Origin: an uncultured Winogradskyella sp. | GTDB taxonomy: Bacteria; Bacteroidota; Bacteroidia; Flavobacteriales; Flavobacteriaceae | Length of the DNA: 64,000 bases | Direction: 5' to 3' | Assembly (NCBI RefSeq): GCF_947495255.1 | Contig: NZ_CANLYI010000009.1 | Span: 124,001-188,000, forward strand | In this document: one piece after another, positions 36,619 to 46,097 of the stretch | How the letters are laid out: each line of letters begins with the position of its first letter | Numbering within the stretch: the stretch's first letter is position 1 | Program-made: the position numbers and the translations under genes | Notes under the pieces: model-generated | What the model was told of the DNA's origin: nothing | Seen by the model: the letters and a program-made list of their open reading frames with translations, nothing else | Databases searched by the model: none

Positions 36619-38215
36619 ATATTAATTGATATGCTGAAAGTGTTAAAAACTCTTCGAACTCTGTTTGTGTTACTAATCTTTTGAAAAGTGAAATAGCTTC
36701 AGAAAATTTGGTGTTTTTAATTTTCCCCTCTCCTACTTCTTTTATTATTTTTTCAACTTCATCATCAAACAATTCATCAAATAAAGTTTTATTAAAAACT
36801 CGACCATCTTCTAAAATCACTTCGTTTTTTAACCATTGCCAAACTTGTGTTCTCGATATTTCTGCCGTTGCAGCATCTTCCATTAAGTTGTAAAGTGCCA
36901 CTGCACCATAACCTCTTAACCAAGCTTCGAGATAAAGAATACCAACATTGATATTTTTTCTTACACCAGCTTCTGTAATTGTTCCTTTTGGTATTTCTAC
37001 TAAATCTGCTTCAGTAACCACAACATCTTCACGCTTCTTAAAAATCTGATTTGGTGTTGGCATATATTTATCAAATTCCTGCATTGCCACTTCAACTAAA
37101 GCTGGATGCGCCACCCAAGTACCATCATGCCCATTTTTAGCTTCACGTTCTTTATCTACTCTTACTTTTTCGAGCGCGGCTTTATTAGCTTCAGGATTAT
37201 TTTTAATAGGAATTTGTGCTGCCATTCCTCCCATGGCATGGATTCCTCTTTTATGGCATCGCTGTATTACAAGATTAGAATAAGCGGCCATAAATGGTGT
37301 TGCCATAGTCACTTGGTCTCTATTTGGTACTACGAAACCTCTATGATTTCTAAACTTTTTGATGTATGAAAAAATGTAATCCCAACGTCCGCAGTTTAAA
37401 CCTACAATATGGTCTTTAAGTTCATAGATATATTCGTCTAATTGAAAACTTGCCGTTATCGTTTCTATTAATAACGTAGCTTTAAATGTTCCGTTTGGTA
37501 TTTGTAAATAATTCTGAGCAAATTCAAAAACGTCGTTCCACCAGCGCGCTTCTAAGTAATGTTCTAATTTTGGCAGATAGAAATACGGTGCAGAACAACT
37601 CTCCATTAATGCTACACTATTGTGGAAAACATACAATCCAAAATCGAATAAACTCCCAGACATTTCTTCGCCATTTACTAGTACATGACGTTCATTTAGG
37701 TGCAAACCTCTTGGCCTTACAATAAGGACAGCTGTTTCATCATTAAGTTTATAATGCTTCCCTCTTGAATTATCAACTAACTCAATGGTTTTTAAATTAG
37801 CATCAATTAAGTTTTGCTGCCCTTCTAAAGTGTTCTTCCAACTCGGTGCATTGCTATCTTCAAAATCTGCCATAAATGTTTTGGCACCAGAATTTAAGGC
37901 ATTGATGACCATTTTACGGTCTACAGGACCTGTAATCTCTACGCGACGATCTAATAAATCATCAGGAATTGAAGCTGCTGTCCAATCAGATTCTCTTATA
38001 GATTTTGTTTCAATAGGAAACGATGGAAAACCGCCTTTATCGAAGTCGCATTGTTGCTGCTCTCTTCTTTTTAATAAAGACAAACGAGAAGCATTAAATT
38101 TTTCTTGTAATACTGTAAGAAACTCTAGAGCGTCTTCAGTTAAAAGTTCTGGGTAGAAATTAGTCACCTCTGGTGCGAATTTCATTTTTTGTTGTGTTGT
38201 TACTGAAATTTCCAT
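36617..38215 (-). CDS. aceB: Malate synthase A
   Basis: A 532-aa enzyme condensing glyoxylate with acetyl-CoA to malate, the second step of the glyoxylate shunt. Landmarks are FMADFEDSNAPSW, VRPRGLHLNERHV, LLIETITASFQLDEYIYEL and the C-terminal catalytic region GYGAVALYNLMEDAATAEIS. The length matches malate synthase A, not the ~720-aa G form. It is first in the aceB-aceA unit, divergent from a RamB/ScfR-like regulator across a 121-bp control region with repeated TTCGC elements. Confidence 0.96.
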   Translation of the reverse strand: MEISVTTQQKMKFAPEVTNFYPELLTEDALEFLTVLQEKFNASRLSLLKRREQQQCDFDKGGFPSFPIETKSIRESDWTAASIPDDLLDRRVEITGPVDRKMVINALNSGAKTFMADFEDSNAPSWKNTLEGQQNLIDANLKTIELVDNSRGKHYKLNDETAVLIVRPRGLHLNERHVLVNGEEMSGSLFDFGLYVFHNSVALMESCSAPYFYLPKLEHYLEARWWNDVFEFAQNYLQIPNGTFKATLLIETITASFQLDEYIYELKDHIVGLNCGRWDYIFSYIKKFRNHRGFVVPNRDQVTMATPFMAAYSNLVIQRCHKRGIHAMGGMAAQIPIKNNPEANKAALEKVRVDKEREAKNGHDGTWVAHPALVEVAMQEFDKYMPTPNQIFKKREDVVVTEADLVEIPKGTITEAGVRKNINVGILYLEAWLRGYGAVALYNLMEDAATAEISRTQVWQWLKNEVILEDGRVFNKTLFDELFDDEVEKIIKEVGEGKIKNTKFSEAISLFKRLVTQTEFEEFLTLSAYQLI

Positions 38216-38237
38216 GCTGTAGTTTTATTTGATGAAG

Positions 38238-38314
38238 CAATGTTACAACCTATTTTTCATAAAAACAAGCGAACGTTCGCTAAATATTTAAATTCGCTAA
38301 TTATGCAAGTTCGC
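38238..38314. promoter_or_regulatory. aceB promoter and phased TTCGC operator cluster
   Basis: On the minus strand, TTG (38266-38268) and TAACATTG (38238-38245) are 20 bp apart and form a plausible aceB promoter. Immediately upstream is a perfect palindrome, GCGAACGTTCGC (38269-38280). TTCGC recurs at 38276, 38293 and 38310, spaced exactly 17 bp, each in A/T-rich flanks such as AATTCGCTAA and GTTCGCAAA. RamB, a glyoxylate-shunt regulator in actinobacteria, recognises similar TTTGC-type sites, so these are likely sites for the divergent regulator. Confidence 0.65.
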
Positions 38315-38323
38315 AAATTATAG

Positions 38324-38331
38324 TATATTTG
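38324..38331 (+). promoter_or_regulatory. Bacteroidota -7 box of the RamB-like regulator
   Basis: TATATTTG, an exact TAnnTTTG match only 5 bp before the ATG, so a near-leaderless transcript is predicted. Two TTCGC sites cover its upstream -33 region, consistent with autoregulation. Confidence 0.55.
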
Positions 38332-38336
38332 CTATT

Positions 38337-39815
38337 ATGGAACAAGATTATATTAAATTAATATTTGGATTAAAACTTAAGCAAATCCGTACAGACAAAG
38401 GACTTTCGCTATTTGGATTGTCTAAATTATCTGGACTTTCAAAATCGTATTTAAACGAAATTGAAAAAGGAAAAAAATATCCTAAGCCAGATAAAATTGC
38501 TGCATTATCCGAACATTTAGATGTTCCATACGATGAAATGGTGTCTTTAAAGCTAGATAAAAACCTCGCTCCTATTGGTGAGATATTACAATCTAAACTT
38601 CTAAAAGAGATTCCGTTAGAGCTATTTGGAATCCAAGAAAGTACAATGATTGATATTATCTCTAATGCGCCAGCAAAGGTGACAGCATTTATTAGTACTA
38701 TTATTGAAATCGCAAAGAACTACAACTTTAGTAAAGAGAGTTTTTACCTAGCTTCTGTTAGGTCTTTTCAGGAAGCCAACAACAATTATTTTGATGACTT
38801 AGAACAAGCGGTTTTAAAATTTTCAAAAACCTACCAAGTAGACCTCACCAAACCTTTAAAGTCTGTTGAACTCGAAGAAATCCTTATTGAAGAATACGGT
38901 TATACAATAAACACTACCGAATTAACATCGCATACAGAATTAGATAATTTACGTTCCGTATTTGTTCCTAAAACCAAAACACTCCTACTAGCCAGACATA
39001 TTGATGATGCACAAAAAACATTTATATACGCTAAAGAAATTGCTTATAATTATTTAGAAATTAGCGAACGCCTTTATACTTTCTCTTGGATAAAATTTGA
39101 GAATTTTGACCAAGTGTTAAATAACTTTTATGCATCTTATTTTGCAGGTGCTTTAATTATACCAAGAGCGAGTTTGGTTGCTGATTTGAAAGATTTATTT
39201 TCAAAAAAATCATTTAAAGCTAAAGATTTTGAACGTATAATTAGTAATTACAATGCTTCTCCAGAATCTATTTATCAAAGATTAACCAACATCTTAACCA
39301 AGGATTTTAACCTTAAAAGCTTATTCTTTTTAAGATTTTCGCATCAAAAAGGTTCTAATCACTTTAAATTAAATAAAGAATTACATTTATCTAAACAGCA
39401 GTCACCTCATGCTAATGAAACTAATCAACACTATTGCAGACGTTGGGTGTCTTTAAAAGTGCTAGAGCAAATTAGTAAGAGCAACAAACCTCATGAGTTT
39501 GATATACAGATTTCTAATTATCCAAATGAAGACAAAAGCTACTTAATATTTTCTTCAGCGACAGCCGATCCTTTTGTCGCTAATAGCTATAGAAGTGTAA
39601 ATATTGGAATTCAAATTAATAGTCAACTAAAACGGAAAATTGCCTTTGCTGAGAGCGAATCAATTCCTAAAACACAAGTTGGCGTCACATGTGAGCGTTG
39701 CGTAATTAGTGATTGTGAAGTTAGACAAGCACAACCAATTAGCATTATTTCGGCTCAAAAGGATGCTAAAATTGCAGATGTTGTAAATAAAATTCAGGAA
39801 AAATACAGCAAATAA
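38337..39815 (+). CDS. XRE-family short-chain fatty acyl-CoA regulator (RamB/ScfR-like)
   Basis: A 492-aa regulator. The N-terminal HTH_3 (~12-66) reads LKQIRTDKGLSLFGLSKLSG then LNEIEKGKKYPKPDK. The middle resembles the IrrE/M78 region but has lost the HEXXH motif (KEIAYNYLE). The C-terminal TCERCVISDCEVRQAQP matches the Cys-containing end of the ScfR family. Family members (RamB, PrpC regulators) sense acyl-CoA and control acetate or propionate genes. Divergence from aceB-aceA strongly suggests it regulates the glyoxylate shunt. Confidence 0.88.
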   Translation: MEQDYIKLIFGLKLKQIRTDKGLSLFGLSKLSGLSKSYLNEIEKGKKYPKPDKIAALSEHLDVPYDEMVSLKLDKNLAPIGEILQSKLLKEIPLELFGIQESTMIDIISNAPAKVTAFISTIIEIAKNYNFSKESFYLASVRSFQEANNNYFDDLEQAVLKFSKTYQVDLTKPLKSVELEEILIEEYGYTINTTELTSHTELDNLRSVFVPKTKTLLLARHIDDAQKTFIYAKEIAYNYLEISERLYTFSWIKFENFDQVLNNFYASYFAGALIIPRASLVADLKDLFSKKSFKAKDFERIISNYNASPESIYQRLTNILTKDFNLKSLFFLRFSHQKGSNHFKLNKELHLSKQQSPHANETNQHYCRRWVSLKVLEQISKSNKPHEFDIQISNYPNEDKSYLIFSSATADPFVANSYRSVNIGIQINSQLKRKIAFAESESIPKTQVGVTCERCVISDCEVRQAQPISIISAQKDAKIADVVNKIQEKYSK

Positions 39816-40472
39816 CTACGAGATAATATTTACAATTTTAGAATAACTAATTTCTTCAAAACTAGAAACGACCTTATTCGCTAAGGTGTAATCTTGACCA
39901 GAAGAATGTTTACTTTTAAAACCTGTGCAAAAAATTCCGGCTGAATGTGCTGCCTTTATACCATTGGTAGAATCTTCAATAACCATACATTCCGATTTTT
40001 TAAAACCTGTAAATTCTGCAGCTTTTAAAAAGATTTCTGGATGTGGTTTGGATTTCTCTAAATCAGCACCACTAAATTTAGCACTGAAATATTGATTTAA
40101 ATCAAAATGCTCAAAAATTTGATGAATTCCAGGCATTGATGCAGATGATGCTACAACTAAAGTAACGTTATTGGCATGGTAATCTTTTATTCTATCTAAA
40201 ACACCATCTATTAATTGCAAATCTCCATTTTCAAAGAAAATTTTATAATGCTTGCGCTTTAGGCTCACTAAGTACTCTGGTGTATCATTTAAATTAAAAT
40301 GGTCTACTAATCGTTTGCAAATATTTATAGTTGACTGACCAGTAAAGGATTCGTACAAATGACTATCTACTTCAATGTTTACGTCGCTAAACATTTGATG
40401 ATACGCTTTACGATGTAACGGTTCAGTGTCTACAATAACACCATCCATATCAAATAATACTGCTTTTAGCAT
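39816..40472 (-). CDS. HAD-IA phosphatase / beta-phosphoglucomutase-like protein
   Basis: A 218-aa HAD hydrolase. Motif I FDMDG gives Asp8 (nucleophile) and Asp10; motif II is VVASSAS, motif III the Lys in KSKPHPEIF, and motif IV VIEDSTNGI. The C1-type cap lies between residues 15 and 85. Possible roles are beta-phosphoglucomutase or a sugar-phosphate phosphatase; no maltose-phosphorylase gene is near to decide. It abuts the regulator gene tail-to-tail with no spacer. Confidence 0.88.
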   Translation of the reverse strand: MLKAVLFDMDGVIVDTEPLHRKAYHQMFSDVNIEVDSHLYESFTGQSTINICKRLVDHFNLNDTPEYLVSLKRKHYKIFFENGDLQLIDGVLDRIKDYHANNVTLVVASSASMPGIHQIFEHFDLNQYFSAKFSGADLEKSKPHPEIFLKAAEFTGFKKSECMVIEDSTNGIKAAHSAGIFCTGFKSKHSSGQDYTLANKVVSSFEEISYSKIVNIIS

Positions 40473-40596
40473 AAATAATTTTAATTTATTGCGAAGATAA
40501 AAAAGTAAATGGCATTGCAGAACAGAAGAGCTAACAATGCCATTAAGTTTATATTAAATTATGCTTAGTTTTGCTATTCATAAATATTTAAAAAAA

Positions 40597-40764
40597 ATGG
40601 CAAAAAAAGGACGTGAAAAAAACACAATAAATAAAGCCAAGCATAGCAAATTAATTGCTCAGAAGAAGAACAAACAAAAATCTAAATCTGATGATAGAAA
40701 AGCACGACTTAAAGCTATCGTTGATTTAGCTAAGGCTAAAAAAGCTAATGAATCTTCAGACTAA
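40597..40764 (+). CDS. Small Lys-rich protein (55 aa)
   Basis: The start MAKKGREKNTINKAKHSKLI at 40597 is preferred over an in-frame ATG at 40561 because it follows an A-rich Bacteroidota-type initiation region and the upstream 12 residues look non-coding. The protein is very basic and helical (KSDDRKARLKAIVDLAKAKK), like small nucleic-acid or ribosome-associated proteins. No domain recognised. Confidence 0.6.
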   Translation: MAKKGREKNTINKAKHSKLIAQKKNKQKSKSDDRKARLKAIVDLAKAKKANESSD

Positions 40765-40778
40765 AAAGTCCACTAATA

Positions 40779-42566
40779 TTATTTATCATCACTTAGACAA
40801 TTCATAAAATTAATAATATCCTTTACTTGGTTCTCAGTTAAATTAAGTGAATCGGTTGGCAATGTTTGATGCTCTAATGAAATTCCCAATCCACTGCCTC
40901 CTCCATTATTATAAAACTCCATTACTTCTTCTAAAGTTTTATAAACACCATTATGCATATAAGGCGATGTTAAAGCAATGTTCCTGATAGTAGGTGTTTT
41001 AAAAAAATGTTTTCTTGATTCTGTTTTAAACAAATTATACCGTCCCAAATCTGTATCTATTAGCGAATCCTGTGATATATCTAAAGGTACTCCAATAGAT
41101 TCTAATTCTGTTTCTGAAAAATTTGGAGGTACAGTTCCATTAAATATAGGCGCAAAATGACATGTAGCGCATTTTGCTGTTCCCATAAAAAGATTAAACC
41201 CATTTATTTCACTTTCAGAAAGTGTGTTTTCAAGATTATTAATGTTTTTATCGAATTTAGAATTGAATTGATTCAAACTTCTTACATAAGTAGCAATGGC
41301 ATTCCTAATGTTGTTTTGATTTATGTTAGCTTTATAAATATTTTGAAATTTTGACGCGTAATTAGAATCACTTTCAACAGCTTTCTTCATGGTTTCTAAA
41401 TCACTATGAAATTCATTAGCATTTTTAACAACTGCAGCAACTTGACCTTCTAAACTTCCTGCTCTACCATCATGAAAAAAACTTTTTTGTAATGACGAGT
41501 AAGTTAGAGTTGGCGTATTTCTAAATTGTTTAGGAAATGCTTTTAATCCATCTGTAAAAGCCTTGTCATTATGATGACAAGTCGCACAACTCATGTCAGT
41601 ATTAACTGATAGATTTTTGTCATTAAACAAAGCTTTTCCTAAGGCTATTTTCTCTTCATTGTAACTTGTTTTATCTATATGATCTGAAAAATAAATAATA
41701 TTAAAAGTACTTTTAGAAAACAAAGATGTTGCATCATTGTTTAAAGCTAGCTCCAGAGGAAACTGAATATTCCAATCTTCTTTTGTATTCACCAAAAGTT
41801 CTAATTGCTTATGTGTATGGTTTTTTATAAATTTATACCTATCAAATGAAGCAAAATCATGATTTAAATCTGCAATAGTTTTATCTAATTCTATTAACCA
41901 ATTATTGTATAAATCTTCTCTTTTAAAATTTGATTTATAAATAGATACAATTTCTTTTAACTCTTTATAAACGATTATTGCCTCTTTAAGTGACCGTTCC
42001 AAAACTGGAGAATCAAAACCAGTAATACCAGTTAAAGCTACACGAGCAATTTCGTCCCGTAACAACCAAAGAACATGGTACTCTTTTAATTTTAACTTTG
42101 TATTAGCTCTAATTAATTTCAACCGACTTATCGTTCGGTTTACATTTCTATTTATTTCATCTTTAGTAACCTCATTATCATGTAATTGTTCTTCTAAAAC
42201 CTGAAAACCAAACGGACTGCTCTCTTTAATATCAGTAGCATCTTCCTCTTCAACCTTTAAAATATTTGGTTGATTTAGTGACTTAAAATTATGCTTATCT
42301 ACAAAAGCCAATAATGGTTCTGTTTTCTTAAAGTAATCTCTAGAAACTAAATAGAACTTAAGTTGATCATTCACCTTTTTAGCTAATAAAATACTATATA
42401 AATTTTCTATAGTTGAGTCTAAACCTATAACATATCTTTCTTCTAATAATTCTAAATTAGAAACGGACTTGTATTCTTTTTCAGGTTTACATGCTGTTAT
42501 CATTATAAGCAAAAAACACATGTTTATCACATGTGTTTTTTGTAAAAATATCTTAACTCTATACAT
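40779..42566 (-). CDS. Di-haem cytochrome-c peroxidase lipoprotein with extra N-terminal helical domain
   Basis: A 595-aa protein with a short lipoprotein signal (lipobox IMITAC). A ~260-residue helical N-domain follows, which resembles imelysin-type domains (FGFQVLEEQLHD near the usual GxHxxE region), then a CcpA/MauG-like domain with two c-haem motifs: CATCH at 327-331 and CATCH at 466-470. It should be anchored in the periplasm and either reduce H2O2 or modify a partner. It begins 1 bp after the stop of a DUF839 lipoprotein gene. A terminator-like hairpin lies inside its first 20 codons. Confidence 0.85.
   Translation of the reverse strand: MYRVKIFLQKTHVINMCFLLIMITACKPEKEYKSVSNLELLEERYVIGLDSTIENLYSILLAKKVNDQLKFYLVSRDYFKKTEPLLAFVDKHNFKSLNQPNILKVEEEDATDIKESSPFGFQVLEEQLHDNEVTKDEINRNVNRTISRLKLIRANTKLKLKEYHVLWLLRDEIARVALTGITGFDSPVLERSLKEAIIVYKELKEIVSIYKSNFKREDLYNNWLIELDKTIADLNHDFASFDRYKFIKNHTHKQLELLVNTKEDWNIQFPLELALNNDATSLFSKSTFNIIYFSDHIDKTSYNEEKIALGKALFNDKNLSVNTDMSCATCHHNDKAFTDGLKAFPKQFRNTPTLTYSSLQKSFFHDGRAGSLEGQVAAVVKNANEFHSDLETMKKAVESDSNYASKFQNIYKANINQNNIRNAIATYVRSLNQFNSKFDKNINNLENTLSESEINGFNLFMGTAKCATCHFAPIFNGTVPPNFSETELESIGVPLDISQDSLIDTDLGRYNLFKTESRKHFFKTPTIRNIALTSPYMHNGVYKTLEEVMEFYNNGGGSGLGISLEHQTLPTDSLNLTENQVKDIINFMNCLSDDK
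42511..42541 (-). terminator. Terminator-like hairpin inside the start of the peroxidase gene
   Basis: AAAAAACACATG (42511-42522) and CATGTGTTTTTT (42530-42541) form a perfect 12-bp stem with a 7-nt loop, ending in T-runs both ways. It sits 26-56 bp after the DUF839 stop codon and within codons ~9-19 of the peroxidase gene, so it could attenuate the second cistron. Confidence 0.65.
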
Positions 42567-42567
42567 A

Positions 42568-44025
42568 CTATCTATCTAAACCTTGAACAATATGTAAGAC
42601 ACTACCCTCTTGGTTTGGAGCGGTTACAGGATCTAAAGCATTTGGATCCGTAAAGGCAACATTATCCCAACCGTGATTTTGAGTAATTAGTAAAAACGTA
42701 TCATCAATACCAACTGTATCTGAAATATCTATCATACCTGTTAGCTCCCATACTGAATTCGCAGAGCCTACACCGTTTGATAACGCAGTATCTTGATCAC
42801 ACTCTAAAACTGTTTTTAAAGTACCTGTATTCAAATTATATTGATACAATCTTGCATAATGCGTTTTCTCAGCCGTGTCAAAATATCCATTTGGATCTTC
42901 TTGAATGTATGCATAATTTTCTGTTACAACAATATTATCTGGACTATGGAACATTTTCGCAGCACCAGTTAGATTATCACCATCTAAAACACAAGTAATA
43001 GTACCAGCACCTGTTGGGTCGTTTTCATTTAAAGTTACTTTATAAACTCTACCGTAAACTGTACCTTCTCCAATTAAACCATCTTTTTGACGTCCTGTAA
43101 CACAGAAATATATTTCTCTATTGCTTGCCGCAGAACCTCGTCTCCAATCAATGTCCTCTAACCTAGAAAAACCCATTACACCTTTAGTCTTTGCTTCTGC
43201 ATCTAGCAAATCGATTTGAGTTTCTTCTAGTTCAACAAAATCAACATTATATGTTTGTCCTTCTGCCATATCCATTTCATAAATAATAGACGCATCGGTA
43301 ACACGTAAGCCATATAAATTTCCACCGTTTAAATCGCCTTGGCTTCCAACATACATACCTAATTGGCCTGAAGGAATTTCATTGTCAGAGTGATCATCAC
43401 CTATAAACGCAACTGTTTTACCTGCATATGCATCTTTACCTATAACAACAGCATTCTCAGTAGACCATTGCCCAAAAGAATTTAGCATTGTTGCAGAAGA
43501 CGCAGAAGATGCATCTTTATAAGGATCTGTTATAAACACACCTTTTGAAGATCCTCCCCATTCACCTCCAGATAAATACATTGGCCCAAAGCCATGCTCA
43601 TCTAAGGTAATTAACGAACCAGAACATTGAGCCGTATAAGCTGTAGCATCAGCATTTAAAATATATTCCCCTTTAACTGGACGAAAAGTCTCATCTAATG
43701 TCATACGCGCTATAGAAAAATCACCTTCTATATTATTAATTAACGTGAAGGTATCATCACTATTCTTTAAAAGACCTGCACCATCAGCCAATGATCCATA
43801 AACAAATGCTGGTGATTCATCCAGAACATCTTCAGAAGACAATAACGAATAAATATTAACATCAGAGAATTCTGGTTCCAATTTTAAATAATTTGCAGTT
43901 ACGGAATGAGATTCTAATGCTACCAGATTTTGCTGAGCAACTCCAGAATCATTATCATCATCTTTACACGCCGTAAAAGCCAATACAGACAAACTAACTA
44001 AGCTTAATTTTTTTAATACTTTCAT
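42568..44025 (-). CDS. DUF839/PhoX-like lipoprotein
   Basis: 485 aa from the ATG at 44025, chosen because it starts a canonical lipoprotein signal (MKVLKKLSLVSLSVLAFTAC, then Asp residues); the longer frame to 44064 is unlikely. The body has propeller-like features of PhoX/DUF839 proteins: RLEDIDWRRG, FCVTGRQKDG, GRVYKVTLNENDPTG and FHSPDNIVVTENYAYIQED. PhoX phosphatases bind Ca/Fe, but key residues cannot be checked here and the role may differ. It forms a two-gene unit with the di-haem peroxidase. Confidence 0.78.
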   Translation of the reverse strand: MKVLKKLSLVSLSVLAFTACKDDDNDSGVAQQNLVALESHSVTANYLKLEPEFSDVNIYSLLSSEDVLDESPAFVYGSLADGAGLLKNSDDTFTLINNIEGDFSIARMTLDETFRPVKGEYILNADATAYTAQCSGSLITLDEHGFGPMYLSGGEWGGSSKGVFITDPYKDASSASSATMLNSFGQWSTENAVVIGKDAYAGKTVAFIGDDHSDNEIPSGQLGMYVGSQGDLNGGNLYGLRVTDASIIYEMDMAEGQTYNVDFVELEETQIDLLDAEAKTKGVMGFSRLEDIDWRRGSAASNREIYFCVTGRQKDGLIGEGTVYGRVYKVTLNENDPTGAGTITCVLDGDNLTGAAKMFHSPDNIVVTENYAYIQEDPNGYFDTAEKTHYARLYQYNLNTGTLKTVLECDQDTALSNGVGSANSVWELTGMIDISDTVGIDDTFLLITQNHGWDNVAFTDPNALDPVTAPNQEGSVLHIVQGLDR

Positions 44026-44108
44026 TTTATATGGTTGATTAATTATAATGCAAACTAACAACACATATATTACTTAAAGATTACTGACATCTTATATAAT
44101 TATGAAAG

Positions 44109-44142
44109 AAAGGTTAAAAATATTAAGCAAAAGTTAACCTTT
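44109..44142 (-). terminator. Weak terminator after acs
   Basis: AAAGGTTAA (44109-44117) pairs with TTAACCTTT (44134-44142). It lies between the acs stop and the DUF839 start. The following T-run is interrupted, so strength is uncertain. Confidence 0.5.
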
Positions 44143-44164
44143 AAAATTAGAACCGAAAAATTTC

Positions 44165-46072
44165 CTAAAGTACATTATCCATTATATCTTGTACAACTTC
44201 TGGATTCAGTAATGTACTTGTATCTCCTAAATTTGAAGTGTCTTTTCCTGCTATTTTACGCAAAATTCGACGCATAATTTTTCCACTTCTCGTTTTAGGC
44301 AAACCTTCTGTAAATTGTATTTTATCTAATTTAGCAATAGGTCCTATTTGTTCTGTAATGATTTGATTGATTTCTCTTCGCAAATTATCATGATCCCTAC
44401 TTTCACCCGTTTCTTTTAAAGTCACGTAACCATATAATGCATTTCCTTTAACATCGTGTGGGAAACCAACAATTGCACTTTCTGATACTGCTGGATGCTC
44501 ATTAATAGCATCTTCAATTGGTGCTGTACCAAGATTATGACCAGAAACAATAATAACATCATCTACACGACCTGTAATTCTATAATATCCAACCTCATCA
44601 CGTAAGGCACCATCTCCTGTAAAATACATATTCTCATAGGCTGAGAAATAAGTATCTTTATAACGTTGGTGATTTCCCCAAATAGTTCTTGCCATACTTG
44701 GCCAAGGAAATTTTATACATAAACGTCCATCCACTTGATTTCCTTTTATTTCTTGACCATGCTCATCCATTAATGCAGGCTGAATACCAATAAACGGAAG
44801 TGTTGCATACGTTGGCTTTGTAGGAGTTGCAAAAGCAATTGGCGTTATCATAATTCCACCAGTTTCTGTTTGCCACCATGTATCTACAATTGGTGCTTTT
44901 TTCTTTCCTACGTTATCATCGTACCAATGCCAAGCCTCTTCGTTAATTGGCTCACCAACGGTTCCTAATACTTTTATTGATGATAAATCGTGCTTTTCTA
45001 AGTGCTCTACACCTTCTTTTGCTAACGCTCTAATAGCAGTTGGTGCTGTATAAAACTGATTAACTTTATGTTTTTCTACAATTTCCCAAAAGCGTCCAAA
45101 ATCTGGGTAACTTGGTACACCTTCAAACATTACTGTGGTTGCTCCATTACATAATGGGCCGTAAACAATGTAACTATGACCTGTAATCCAACCTATATCA
45201 GCCGTACACCAATACACATCTTTTTCTCTGTATTGAAAAACATTTTTAAACGTATATGCTGAATACACCATATAACCAGCTGTTGTATGCACCATTCCTT
45301 TTGGCTTACCTGTAGAGCCTGAAGTATATAGAATGAATAAAGGATCTTCAGCATCCATAATTTCTGGCTCACAATCGTGATAAGCTTCATCTAACAAAGG
45401 CTGCAACCATTGATCACGACCTTCTTTCATGTATATATCTGAATTAATTCGGTTGACAACGAGCACATTCTTTACACCTTCACATTCTTCTAAAGCTTCG
45501 TCTACAATGCATTTTAAATCTATAGTTTTTGCACCACGATAAGAACCATCAGAGGTAATTACCATTTTACAATCACTATCATTAATTCTTGTTGCTAACG
45601 CTGTAGATGAAAAGCCTGCAAAAACCACAGAATGTATTGCTCCTATTCTAGCACAAGCTAATAAAGATATTGCTAATTCAGGAATCATTGGTAAGTATAT
45701 ACAAACACGATCTCCTTTTTTAACACCTTTTTCTTTTAAAACATTTGCAAATTTACAAACACGTTCATGCAATTCTCTATACGTTATATGTTGCGCTTGC
45801 TCATCTGGACTATTAGGTTCAAAAATAATAGCTGTTTTATCACCTCTAGTATACAAATGTCTATCTATACAGTTTTCTGTGATATTGAGTTTTGCGCCTT
45901 CAAACCACTTAACTTCTGGTTTTTTAAAATCCCAACTTAATACATTGTCCCATTTTTGTCGCCACATAAAGTGCTCTTCTGCAATTTCCTCCCAAAAGTT
46001 TTCAGGATTCCTGACGGATTTACGATATACTTGATAATATTCTTCTAAGTGTTTTATGTGATAATTACTCAT
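44165..46072 (-). CDS. acs: Acetyl-CoA synthetase
   Basis: A 635-aa adenylate-forming ligase converting acetate, ATP and CoA to acetyl-CoA. YTSGSTGKPKG is the P-loop-like A3 motif, DTWWQTETGG the A5 motif with the acetate-pocket Trp, and TGDGA the adenine site. PKTRSGKIMRR contains the catalytic Lys that protein acetyltransferases modify. Length is typical of Acs. It is the last gene of a minus-strand acetate run, 25 bp after a second synthetase. Confidence 0.95.
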   Translation of the reverse strand: MSNYHIKHLEEYYQVYRKSVRNPENFWEEIAEEHFMWRQKWDNVLSWDFKKPEVKWFEGAKLNITENCIDRHLYTRGDKTAIIFEPNSPDEQAQHITYRELHERVCKFANVLKEKGVKKGDRVCIYLPMIPELAISLLACARIGAIHSVVFAGFSSTALATRINDSDCKMVITSDGSYRGAKTIDLKCIVDEALEECEGVKNVLVVNRINSDIYMKEGRDQWLQPLLDEAYHDCEPEIMDAEDPLFILYTSGSTGKPKGMVHTTAGYMVYSAYTFKNVFQYREKDVYWCTADIGWITGHSYIVYGPLCNGATTVMFEGVPSYPDFGRFWEIVEKHKVNQFYTAPTAIRALAKEGVEHLEKHDLSSIKVLGTVGEPINEEAWHWYDDNVGKKKAPIVDTWWQTETGGIMITPIAFATPTKPTYATLPFIGIQPALMDEHGQEIKGNQVDGRLCIKFPWPSMARTIWGNHQRYKDTYFSAYENMYFTGDGALRDEVGYYRITGRVDDVIIVSGHNLGTAPIEDAINEHPAVSESAIVGFPHDVKGNALYGYVTLKETGESRDHDNLRREINQIITEQIGPIAKLDKIQFTEGLPKTRSGKIMRRILRKIAGKDTSNLGDTSTLLNPEVVQDIMDNVL

Positions 46073-46097
46073 AATATGATTAGTTTAATTTTTTTAG

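Noticed and set aside
37785..38156. 123-aa plus-strand frame inside aceB
   Set aside because: Fully antisense to a conserved part of malate synthase, without start context or recognisable domain.
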